DNA of 64,000 nt. Source: an uncultured Oscillospiraceae bacterium. Lineage in GTDB: Bacteria; Bacillota; Clostridia; Oscillospirales; Oscillospiraceae. A model generated the notes under the pieces. The model searched no databases, had not been told where the DNA came from, and saw only the letters and a program-made list of their open reading frames with translations. How positions within the stretch are numbered: the stretch's first letter is position 1; every line of letters starts with the position of its first letter. The stretch covers positions 62,001 through 126,000 of the forward strand of contig CAKTOH010000002.1 in assembly GCA_934589705.1 (NCBI GenBank), given 5' to 3'. The position numbers were made by a program, and so were the translations under genes. Shown piece after piece: positions 43,426-50,411 of this stretch.

Positions 43426-44709
43426 TTACTTAACAAGATAACCGGTTTCTGTGGCCTCCAGGGACATACCGTAGAACGCCGTCATGGCCTTCACCAAATC
43501 CAGGGCGTCCGACACCGCCCCGGTCTCGTAGCAGGAGTGCATAGCCAGCTGGGGCAGTCCGATGTCCGCCGTGGGAATGCTCACATGACCCAGAGAAATC
43601 CGACCCAGGGTGGAGCCGCCGGGGATATCCGCCCGGTTGCAGTAGGTCTGAACCTTGACCTGAGCCTTTCGGCAAACCCTCCGGAACAAGGCGGCGGAAA
43701 CCCCGTCGGTGCAGTAGCTCAGAGCCGCGTTGTACTTGAGCACAATGCCCTCCCCCATCACCGGGGCGTTGGTCGGGTCTGCCAATTCCGGGTGGTTGGG
43801 ATGGACGGCGTGCGCGTTGTCCGCGGAAATCAGGAAGGACTGAGCAAGAAGCCGATTCAGATCCCAATCCATACTCCGGCAGATTCTGCCCAGGGTGTCC
43901 TCCAGGAAAGTGGAGCCTGCCCCCTGGACGGAGCCGGAGCCTACCTCCTCGCTGTCAAATACGCACAGCACCGGAATTTGGGCCGGGTCAAAGTCCGCAT
44001 TCAGGAAGCCCTGGGTGCAGCCCCAGGCGCATTCCAGATCGTCCAGAGCCGCGGAGGACAGGTATTCCTCCCCCACCCCCCAGACGGAAGCCTTCTGCCG
44101 GACGTACAGGTACAGGTCATGACCCAGAATTTTTCCTCCGGCCTGTTCCTCCAGAAGCGTCTGGAGCTTTCCGGCGTTCTCCTTGCCGCCGGTGAGGGGC
44201 AGGGTGTCCACCGCCGGATTCCACTTGTAGCCGTCGTTGACCTGGCGGTTCATATGAATGGCCACGTTGGGAATCAGCAGCAAGTCCCGGTCGATGTCCA
44301 CCAGCCTGGTTTCGATGCCGCTGTCCGTCTCCACCGCCACCCGGCCGGCAACGGACAGAGGCCGATCCAGCCAGGTGAAGAGCAGCTGACCGCCGTAACG
44401 CTCCACCGCCATCCGGTTGTAGGTGCCGGTGAGCTCAAAATTCTCCTTGACCTTGAAGCAGGGACGGTCGGCGTGGCTGGCGCTCATCAGGAAGCCTCTG
44501 GGGTCTTCCTCCGGAATCCGGAAGGCGATCAGCGCGGAACCGCCCCGATCCACATAGTACTTCCCTCCACTCCGGAGCTGCCAGTTCCGGTACTCGGGAA
44601 GGCTCTCATAGCCAGCCGCTTCCAGCTGCTCCCGCAGCCGGGCCTGGGCATGGTAAACGCTGTGGGACGCGTCCAGAAACGCGCACAAATCATTGATCCG
44701 ATTTTCCAT
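43426..44709 (-). CDS. M18 family aminopeptidase
   Basis: Zinc aminopeptidase of the aspartyl-aminopeptidase (M18) family, 427 aa, cytoplasmic. Metal and active-site regions visible: SASHADRP, FDSEEVGSGS, SADNAHAVHPNHPE and the C-terminal LAMHSCYETGAVSD. The start at the ATG at 44707-44709 has AGGAGGACCC upstream. It is transcribed divergently from spo0A. Substrate preference (Asp/Glu or broader) cannot be told from sequence. Confidence 0.95.
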   Translation of the reverse strand: MENRINDLCAFLDASHSVYHAQARLREQLEAAGYESLPEYRNWQLRSGGKYYVDRGGSALIAFRIPEEDPRGFLMSASHADRPCFKVKENFELTGTYNRMAVERYGGQLLFTWLDRPLSVAGRVAVETDSGIETRLVDIDRDLLLIPNVAIHMNRQVNDGYKWNPAVDTLPLTGGKENAGKLQTLLEEQAGGKILGHDLYLYVRQKASVWGVGEEYLSSAALDDLECAWGCTQGFLNADFDPAQIPVLCVFDSEEVGSGSVQGAGSTFLEDTLGRICRSMDWDLNRLLAQSFLISADNAHAVHPNHPELADPTNAPVMGEGIVLKYNAALSYCTDGVSAALFRRVCRKAQVKVQTYCNRADIPGGSTLGRISLGHVSIPTADIGLPQLAMHSCYETGAVSDALDLVKAMTAFYGMSLEATETGYLVK

Positions 44710-44755
44710 TCGGGTCCTCCTTTGCTCTTTTCCGGTCAATACCGGCTTTTTTCTT

Positions 44756-44784
44756 ATTTTACACCAGAAAGGCTCCCCCGTCAA
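44756..44784 (-). promoter_or_regulatory. sigma-A promoter for the M18 aminopeptidase gene
   Basis: TTGACG (44779-44784) and TAAAAT (44756-44761) on the minus strand, 17 nt apart. Confidence 0.65.
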
Positions 44785-44857
44785 CCGGAGAGATTTGACC
44801 CGAAAACCGACATTATTTGACCGTTTTGTATCTTTTTCAATCTTATCTGTACCGATT

Positions 44858-44874
44858 TGTCGAATTGTGACGAA
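44858..44874 (+). promoter_or_regulatory. Tandem 0A-box-like sites upstream of spo0A
   Basis: An exact 0A box TGTCGAA (44858-44864) and a one-mismatch copy TGACGAA (44868-44874) start ten bases apart, on the same face of the helix, 20 nt before the -35 hexamer. Spo0A~P binds TGTCGAA, so autoregulation is likely. Confidence 0.6.
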
Positions 44875-44893
44875 CGATTGTTCCAGATTTGTC

Positions 44894-44922
44894 TTGCAAA
44901 ATGAAATCAGCCATGCTATCCT
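44894..44922 (+). promoter_or_regulatory. sigma-A promoter for spo0A
   Basis: TTGCAA (44894-44899) and TATCCT (44917-44922), 17 nt apart. A perfect dyad AGAACACCGTGTTCT lies downstream at 44942-44956, inside the probable 5' leader. Confidence 0.6.
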
Positions 44923-44989
44923 TTAGTTGTCGCACACGGGAAGAACACCGTGTTCTGGGGAGAATTCTACATGATGAGGAGAGGAAAGT

Positions 44990-45769
44990 ATGGAAAAAAC
45001 AACTACGGTATTCATTGCCGACAGCGCCGAAGACTTCACCTCCGGGCTGAGTGCCGCCCTGCAGCGTGCCAACGGCTTTCATGTTTTGGGGACTGCCGGC
45101 GACGGGGAGCTGGCCATCCGCATGATTGAAGAGAAAAAGCCGGACATTCTGATACTGGATCTGATGCTCCCGAAGAAGGACGGAATCGCCGTCCTGAAGG
45201 CCATTTCTGCCATGGAGCGCAAGCCCATCGTGCTGGCCACCTCCGTATTCATCACGGAGTACGTCTCAAATGCCGCCGCGAACCTGGGCGTCCGCTATCT
45301 GATGCTCAAACCCTGCGATATGGGGCTTCTGGTGGAGCGGCTGGAGGAAATCCGGGCTGGGGAGAGCCTGCGGTTTCCTGCCTCCCGCCGTCCGGACAAG
45401 AACAGCATCGAGACCATGGTCACAAACATCATCCATGAGATTGGCGTTCCCGCCCACATCAAGGGCTACCAGTATCTGAGGGAAGCCATCATCATTGCGG
45501 TGAACGACATGGATGTGATCAACGCCATCACCAAGGTGCTCTACCCTCAGGTTGCAAAGGCCTTCGGCACCACGCCAAGCCGGGTAGAGCGAGCCATCCG
45601 CCACGCCATCGAGGTTGCCTGGGACAGAGGGGATCTTGACACCTTGCAGCGCTTCTTCGGCTACACCGTATCGAACACCAAGGGCAAGCCCACCAACTCC
45701 GAGTTCATCGCCCTGATTGCCGACAAGCTCCAATTGCAGCTGAAAAGCGCCGAGGCCGCCCAGTATTGA
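44990..45769 (+). CDS. spo0A: Sporulation master regulator Spo0A
   Basis: Phosphorylated transcription factor that starts endospore formation. The 259-aa protein has a receiver domain with phospho-acceptor Asp57 (ILILDLMLP) and Lys107 (LMLKPCD), a linker, and the diagnostic Spo0A C-terminal DNA-binding domain ([36 protein letters not shown]). The usual acidic pair near residues 10-11 reads Asp11-Ser12 here instead of Asp-Asp. GAGGAGAGG precedes the ATG. It is monocistronic with a strong terminator. Its presence marks the organism as a spore former or a descendant of one. Confidence 0.97.
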   Translation: MEKTTTVFIADSAEDFTSGLSAALQRANGFHVLGTAGDGELAIRMIEEKKPDILILDLMLPKKDGIAVLKAISAMERKPIVLATSVFITEYVSNAAANLGVRYLMLKPCDMGLLVERLEEIRAGESLRFPASRRPDKNSIETMVTNIIHEIGVPAHIKGYQYLREAIIIAVNDMDVINAITKVLYPQVAKAFGTTPSRVERAIRHAIEVAWDRGDLDTLQRFFGYTVSNTKGKPTNSEFIALIADKLQLQLKSAEAAQY

Positions 45770-45781
45770 CCCGAAATACCC

Positions 45782-45823
45782 AAAAAATCACAGCCACAAG
45801 GAAAAAGTGGCTGTGATTTTTTT
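45782..45823 (+). terminator. Terminator after spo0A
   Basis: AAATCACAGCCAC pairs with GTGGCTGTGATTT around a nine-base loop, then a T run. Also A-rich upstream, so it may serve the convergent XRE gene as well. Confidence 0.88.
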
Positions 45824-45847
45824 GCATATTTCAACTGAGTTTTGATT

Positions 45848-46174
45848 TTACAGATTTTGGTCTGTCAACCATAAAAGAAAGCTTCTGGCAAGGTCTAATT
45901 TCTTCCCGTTCATGCCCCGAAGCAGCTGGGCAACGTCCTGCCAGGCCTCGTTTTCGCAGCGGATGCTCCCCGCCAGAAAGGCGTCCGGCGTGGTGTCCAG
46001 GGCCAGAGCCAGACGCATAACCACCTCCAGAGAAGGAATGGAAGTGGCCCGCTCAATGCAGGAAAGATACTTGTCGTTGATTCCCGCCTTTTCGCAGACC
46101 TCCGTCTGCTTCAAGCCCAGCTCTTTCCGCCGGGCGGCAATGCGCTTTCCGATCTGCGAATAATCCAGTTCCAT
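45848..46174 (-). CDS. XRE-family helix-turn-helix regulator
   Basis: A 108-aa DNA-binding protein with an N-terminal Cro/C1-type HTH (IGKRIAARRKELGLKQTEVCEKAGINDKYLSCIERA-like, about 7-62) and a short helical C-terminus. AGGAGGCG precedes the ATG. It is transcribed divergently from the three-gene operon starting at 46323, and the shared spacer contains GAATATT repeats and a TTGTACAA palindrome, so it probably represses or activates that operon and itself. It is convergent with spo0A. Confidence 0.9.
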   Translation of the reverse strand: MELDYSQIGKRIAARRKELGLKQTEVCEKAGINDKYLSCIERATSIPSLEVVMRLALALDTTPDAFLAGSIRCENEAWQDVAQLLRGMNGKKLDLARSFLLWLTDQNL

Positions 46175-46236
46175 ACAATCGCCTCCTGCCTGTCATTGTA
46201 CAAGTTATCCAAGAACAGAAGAACAATTTATAAGTG

Positions 46237-46276
46237 GAATATTCAACTTGACAGTAGAATATTTTGGAATTATAAT
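46237..46276 (+). promoter_or_regulatory. Consensus sigma-A promoter with flanking GAATATT repeats (candidate XRE operators)
   Basis: Perfect TTGACA (46248-46253) and TATAAT (46271-46276), 17 nt apart. GAATATTC (46237-46244) and GAATATTT (46257-46264) start 20 bases apart, one before the -35 and one in the spacer. Such a perfect promoter normally needs a repressor; the divergent XRE protein is the obvious candidate. Confidence 0.75.
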
Positions 46277-46322
46277 GGATTTATCCGCTTGAGGATAGAA
46301 TGAAAGAAAGGACGGAAAGGAA

Positions 46323-46559
46323 ATGAAGAAACATCCAAAATTTGACGAACTAGAACACCTTTTCGATGGCAAGGCGGAATTCACATTGCCAGAAGAAGAA
46401 TACAAGAGGCTAACTGGGGCCTCACTTCCACAGAACAAAAAGTATCTCATCAACCAGTCCGCTTTTTCCAAATGGCTGCAAGAAAGAGGATGGTCTATCG
46501 TGGACGTTGAAGAGCCCACAGTTGAAAGAACCGTTCATGTTAAAAGGCGGAGTACTTAA
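46323..46559 (+). CDS. Small hypothetical protein, first gene of an accessory operon
   Basis: A 78-aa charged soluble protein (MKKHPKFDELEHLFDG...) that I do not recognise. It is Lys/Glu-rich, with a possible helix-turn segment around NQSAFSKWLQERGWSIVDV and a basic end (TVHVKRRST). GGAAAGGAA precedes the ATG, about 45 nt after a perfect consensus promoter. The region is more AT-rich than its neighbours. It could be an adaptor or DNA-binding protein for the downstream membrane components; no function is assigned. Confidence 0.75.
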   Translation: MKKHPKFDELEHLFDGKAEFTLPEEEYKRLTGASLPQNKKYLINQSAFSKWLQERGWSIVDVEEPTVERTVHVKRRST

Positions 46560-46630
46560 CACTAACAAACGGCCATCACCGAATATCTGTCAATGTATAA
46601 CACTAAAAATCCAAAAGGAGAGATAAATGT

Positions 46631-46888
46631 ATGAACCCGTTAAAGTCCAATAATATTGTCGCGAAAATTTTGCAGGTATATGCCTATGTGAATGCTGCGT
46701 CCGGCCTGCTCCTTGCGCTGGCATTGAATAAAGAATTGGGTGCGTTGCTGGCATGGATTATGTTTGCGCTTACCCTGGTCGCAAGCTTTTTCATCTTCGC
46801 ACTGGGTGAAATCATTGACTTGCTGCAAAACCTGAAAGAGAACACTAACGGTGGGCGGGCAGTCAGTGACGAGCTCCCGGAGCTGTAA
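46631..46888 (+). CDS. Small two-helix membrane protein
   Basis: An 85-aa protein with two predicted transmembrane helices (about 10-32 and 38-62) and a short acidic cytoplasmic or external tail ending SDELPEL. AAAGGAGAG lies upstream of the ATG. It sits 71 nt after the previous gene and 12 nt before the zinc-ribbon propeller gene, so the three are co-transcribed. I do not recognise the family. It may assemble with the next protein, which also has one membrane helix. Confidence 0.75.
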   Translation: MNPLKSNNIVAKILQVYAYVNAASGLLLALALNKELGALLAWIMFALTLVASFFIFALGEIIDLLQNLKENTNGGRAVSDELPEL

Positions 46889-46900
46889 GGAGACTGGAAT

Positions 46901-48631
46901 ATGAGCGAACGATACAGCAAGGTCTTTTCCCTGTCGGAAAACCTCTACGCGGAGGGCGCGCCGGTGATAATTGCGGCGGGGGCACTGCTCAAGGACAACC
47001 AGACCGGGCGGGTGGTTGCCCAGCTGAAGCTGCGCAATATCAGCCCCAAAACCATTAAGGCGGTTACAGTTCGCCTGTTTCCTATGAACACGGCTGGCCA
47101 GCCCTTGGGGGATGTCGTCCGCTACGAGTACCTGGACTTGAGCAGCAACCGGGATGCAGATTTTGGCAGCAAATCCGCCATTCCCATGCCGGATAAGACG
47201 ACCCGCTCCTTTAGCATAAGAGTGGCGGAAGTGATCTTTGCGGATAATTCTGCCTGGAGCGACAGCAATGTTGTTTGGGAACCTCTGAAAAAGCCGGAAG
47301 CCCTGGGTCCCCGGCTGGACAGCGAAATGGTCAAGCAGTTCCAGATCGAATATGGAAGCAGAGCGAAAAATTTCCTCCTGGAGCAGAAAGACCTGTGGCA
47401 TTGCGTCTGCGGGGCAGTAAACCGCCAAGGGGAAACAGTGTGCCACTCCTGCCGGAAGTCCATTTATGACTTGAGAAACATTGACTTGGATGCTTTGGAA
47501 GAACGCAAGAAGCGACGGGTTGCCGGAGAACAGGAACAGGCAGCGAGAGAGGCCGCGGCGGCACGGGAGAATGCAAAAAGAATAAAGAAGATTGTATTTC
47601 CTATAGCGGCAATTGTGGTTGTGTTTCTTCTCCTGCTGAATCCTGTTATCATTCCGAACGTAAAGTATTGGAATGCGGAAATGCTGTCAAATCGTGGGGA
47701 GGCGGCTAAAGCCGCAATTGCTTTCGGTAAATTAGGTTCTTTCCGGGACTCCAGACAGAGGAGCCTTGCACAGTGGGAACGTGTTGCCAAACGAAAAACC
47801 ATTGACGTAGGCAATGGCTATGCTATAGGCCTGAAGACTGACGGTACCGTGGTGTGGGCTGGCGAGAAAAGAGACGGGCGATGTGATGTATCCGGCTGGA
47901 CAGACATAGTGGCAATTGCTACGGGCGGTAATCATACCGTAGGTCTGAAAGCGGACGGCACAGTAGTAGCAACCGGCAGAAACAGTTATGATCAATGCGA
48001 TGTATCGTACTGGACAGACATTGTGGCGATTACCGCCGGCGATAATTACACCATAGGCTTGAAAGCGGATGGCACAGTGGTAGCGGTTGGAGGTGATTAC
48101 GAGATTCCGTACGGTGTACTAGACTGGACGGATATTGTAGCAATTGATGCAGATAGCAGTCGTGCTGTAGGTCTGAAAACTGATGGTACGGTGGTGCTAG
48201 CTGGTCACAATTTCTACGATGACTACCAACCTTATGTATCAGGATGGACGGATATTGTGGACATTGCCGCGGGCTATCATATCACTGTAGGCCTGAAAGC
48301 GGATGGTACTGTGGTGACGGCTAGAAGTAGTGACGAAATTCAATGCGATGTGTCGGACTGGACAGATATTGTGTCTGTTGATTCTGACTATGAACATGTG
48401 GTAGGATTAAAGGCAGATGGCACTGTGATAGTGGCTGGTGATGATGGTGATTTTTGGTATGAATACAATAATGCATCGGATTTGACGGACATTGTAGCGA
48501 TTGCCACACATGGTTCAGGTACTATAGGTCTGAAAGCGGATGGTACTGTGGTAGACGATGGACATTATTATGATCTATCGCTCTGGAAGGATATAAAGTT
48601 ACCGGAAAAGGCAAAAAGCGTTCTGAAATAA
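46901..48631 (+). CDS. Zinc-ribbon, transmembrane, seven-repeat RCC1-like propeller protein
   Basis: A 576-aa protein I cannot match to a named family. Parts in order: an N-terminal beta-rich domain (1-125), a zinc ribbon with Cys168, Cys170, Cys181 and Cys184, a charged coiled segment (about 195-230), one membrane helix (231-251), a short helical stretch, then seven repeats of about 38 residues (consensus VGLKADGTVVATG...CDVSxWTDIVAI) likely to form a seven-bladed RCC1-type propeller. The topology suggests cytoplasmic zinc ribbon and external propeller, or the reverse. AAGGAGA precedes the ATG. The repeat part is AT-richer than nearby genes. A secreted protein with the same repeat number lies convergent at 49086-50189. 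Confidence 0.8.
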   Translation: MSERYSKVFSLSENLYAEGAPVIIAAGALLKDNQTGRVVAQLKLRNISPKTIKAVTVRLFPMNTAGQPLGDVVRYEYLDLSSNRDADFGSKSAIPMPDKTTRSFSIRVAEVIFADNSAWSDSNVVWEPLKKPEALGPRLDSEMVKQFQIEYGSRAKNFLLEQKDLWHCVCGAVNRQGETVCHSCRKSIYDLRNIDLDALEERKKRRVAGEQEQAAREAAAARENAKRIKKIVFPIAAIVVVFLLLLNPVIIPNVKYWNAEMLSNRGEAAKAAIAFGKLGSFRDSRQRSLAQWERVAKRKTIDVGNGYAIGLKTDGTVVWAGEKRDGRCDVSGWTDIVAIATGGNHTVGLKADGTVVATGRNSYDQCDVSYWTDIVAITAGDNYTIGLKADGTVVAVGGDYEIPYGVLDWTDIVAIDADSSRAVGLKTDGTVVLAGHNFYDDYQPYVSGWTDIVDIAAGYHITVGLKADGTVVTARSSDEIQCDVSDWTDIVSVDSDYEHVVGLKADGTVIVAGDDGDFWYEYNNASDLTDIVAIATHGSGTIGLKADGTVVDDGHYYDLSLWKDIKLPEKAKSVLK

Positions 48632-48649
48632 ATACGTTTCCAATATGAT

Positions 48650-48685
48650 GCCCCCAGGGGCCGGTGCGGCTCTCTGGGGGCGTTT
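48650..48685 (+). terminator. Terminator after the membrane propeller gene
   Basis: GCCCCCAG pairs with CTGGGGGC around a GC-rich loop, followed by GTTTTC. Confidence 0.7.
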
Positions 48686-48743
48686 TCTGTCTGAATGACA
48701 GGAATTATTCGGTTGAATGGAAAATGGGAAGGACGAAGTTCCA

Positions 48744-48805
48744 AAGCCTTCCCCTCCGGGGAAGGTGGCTCGCGCGTCTCACGCAAGCGCGAGACGGATG
48801 AGGGC
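48744..48805 (+). repeat. Dispersed repeat, family 2, copy 1
   Basis: A CCTTCCCC-CTCC-GGGGAAGG hairpin followed by GTGGCTCGCGCG, CGCGAGACGG and ATGAGGG. The same string occurs inverted at 55309-55370. A decayed relative follows at about 48826-48870. Confidence 0.7.
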
Positions 48806-48945
48806 TGTCTGCACTATGTTTTCCCTCATCCGCCCGCTGCGGCGGGCACCTTTACACTATTGTGCAATTGCCACCGGCAATTGTTGAATTTTAATTCGCT
48901 GCGCGGAGCACCATCCTTGGTCAGCAAGGGGAGCCTTTGGAGAAC

Positions 48946-48984
48946 GGATTGCCACACCAGTGTGCGCACTGGTTCGCAATGACA
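48946..48984 (+). repeat. Dispersed hairpin repeat, family 1, copy 4
   Basis: GGATTGCCACA, arms CCAGTG/CACTGG around TGCG, then TTCGCAATGACA. The surrounding stretch 48686-49085 holds only repeats and no convincing gene. Confidence 0.75.
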
Positions 48985-49085
48985 TCTTCTATGGTAATTG
49001 CGCAGCAGAAACGACACCGAGCGGTGCCCAAAGGGCTTACGATTTCAGGCCAGCCGTGCACGCATTGGCTGCCGCGGCTCGCGGC

Positions 49086-50189
49086 TTATTCCACGTCGCA
49101 CTGGCCGTAGCCGTCGCTGCCGGTGACCACGATGGTGCCGTCGGAGCGCATACCCACGGTATGGAACCGACCGGCACTGACGGCTACGATGTCCGTCCAG
49201 CCGCCTACATTGCACTGACCCATGCCGTTATCTCCGGCGGCAATGACCGTGCCGTCGGCGCGCAGACCAACCAGGTGATTGCTTCCCGCGGCAATGGCGG
49301 TAATGTTCTCCCACTCATCCACATCCGCCCGGCCGGAGAAGCTGTCTCCCTTGGCCGTGACGGTACCGTCAGAGCGCAGACCCGCCACAAAGTGATTGCC
49401 CGCGCTGATGGCGGTGATGTCCCGCCAGGTGGAGACCTTGGCCTGCTTGGTGTAGGGGTTGCCGGAGCAGACCACCGTGCCGTCCTTCTTCAGACCGTAG
49501 AGGTTGCATTCCCCCACTGCCACCTGCTTTACCTCCGTCCAGTGGGAAATGTCGCACTGGTGATACTGGTTGCTCCCCGCGGCCACCACCGTGCCCGCGG
49601 CGGTGACGGCGGCAATGTTCTTCTCCCCGGCGGCCACGTCCACAATGTCCGACCAGCCGGAGATCACGCCGTAATTATATTTGTAGGTATTGTCCCCGGC
49701 CAGCACCACCTTGCCGTTTTTCCGGATGCCAACGGTGAGATTCCAGGCGGCAACTTTCGTCACATTGTGCCACTTTTCCGCCCCGGAATAAGCCCCCACC
49801 TTGCCCACGGCGTTCACCGTGCCGTCGGAAGAAATCCAGACGTTGTGAAATTCGCCCGCAGCCAGACGGTCAGCCGGGTTCGGCGTTTCCTCCGGCTCCG
49901 TTTCGGCGGGCTGAGTCGCCTCCGGAACAGTCTCCACCGGAGGCTCCGTTTCCATGGGTGCAGTAGTTTCCGGGACAGTTTCCGCCTGGGGGAACTCCGT
50001 GGGGTCAACGTAGTCCACTGCCGGAGGCTCCGTCTCCCGAGCCGCCGTAGCTTCCGTGGTAGGCACGGTCTCTAGGACAGTGGTTTCCGGCACGGCAGTT
50101 TCCGTTTCCATCTGGGCGGCGGCGGGCAGAACGCAGACATTCAGCAGCATTGCCAGCAGGCACACCAGGGTGATTTTCTTTCTGAGCAT
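49086..50189 (-). CDS. Secreted seven-repeat RCC1-like propeller protein
   Basis: A 367-aa exported protein: Sec signal (MLRKKITLVCLLAMLLNVCVLPAAA), a Thr/Glu/Pro-rich linker of about 85 residues, then seven repeats of about 38 residues (consensus AGxxHxVGLRxDGTVxAxGxN...CDVxxWTDI) expected to form a seven-bladed propeller. It has no cell-wall anchor. Its linker closely resembles that of the BspA-type protein at 22261, and its repeats resemble those of the membrane protein at 46901-48631, which is convergent with it. AAGAAGG lies upstream of the ATG. Function unknown; binding of a ligand or surface partner is inference. Confidence 0.85.
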   Translation of the reverse strand: MLRKKITLVCLLAMLLNVCVLPAAAQMETETAVPETTVLETVPTTEATAARETEPPAVDYVDPTEFPQAETVPETTAPMETEPPVETVPEATQPAETEPEETPNPADRLAAGEFHNVWISSDGTVNAVGKVGAYSGAEKWHNVTKVAAWNLTVGIRKNGKVVLAGDNTYKYNYGVISGWSDIVDVAAGEKNIAAVTAAGTVVAAGSNQYHQCDISHWTEVKQVAVGECNLYGLKKDGTVVCSGNPYTKQAKVSTWRDITAISAGNHFVAGLRSDGTVTAKGDSFSGRADVDEWENITAIAAGSNHLVGLRADGTVIAAGDNGMGQCNVGGWTDIVAVSAGRFHTVGMRSDGTIVVTGSDGYGQCDVE

Positions 50190-50282
50190 GGGTAACGACC
50201 TTCTTTTTACCGTTTTGTTTCTTTTGTTTCCGTACTGTAACTTATTGTAAATAATTACACATTTTTACAACATTCTGTAATA

Positions 50283-50310
50283 AGTATACCGCATTCCGTC
50301 AAAAAGTCAA
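50283..50310 (-). promoter_or_regulatory. sigma-A promoter for the secreted propeller gene
   Basis: TTGACT (50305-50310) and TATACT (50283-50288) on the minus strand, 16 nt apart, with an AT-rich 95-nt leader. Confidence 0.65.
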
Positions 50311-50328
50311 TCATTTTTGACAAAGAAA

Positions 50329-50357
50329 GCAGGGGACGATGTCCCATCGTCCCCTGC
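50329..50357 (-). terminator. Terminator after the PPIase-C39 lipoprotein gene
   Basis: GCAGGGGACGATG pairs with CATCGTCCCCTGC around a three-base loop, then TTTCTTT on the minus strand. Confidence 0.88.
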
Positions 50358-50411
50358 AAATTCTCAATTGGTTCTCTGGTATTGGAAGCGGATCGCCGCA
50401 TCAGTGACATA

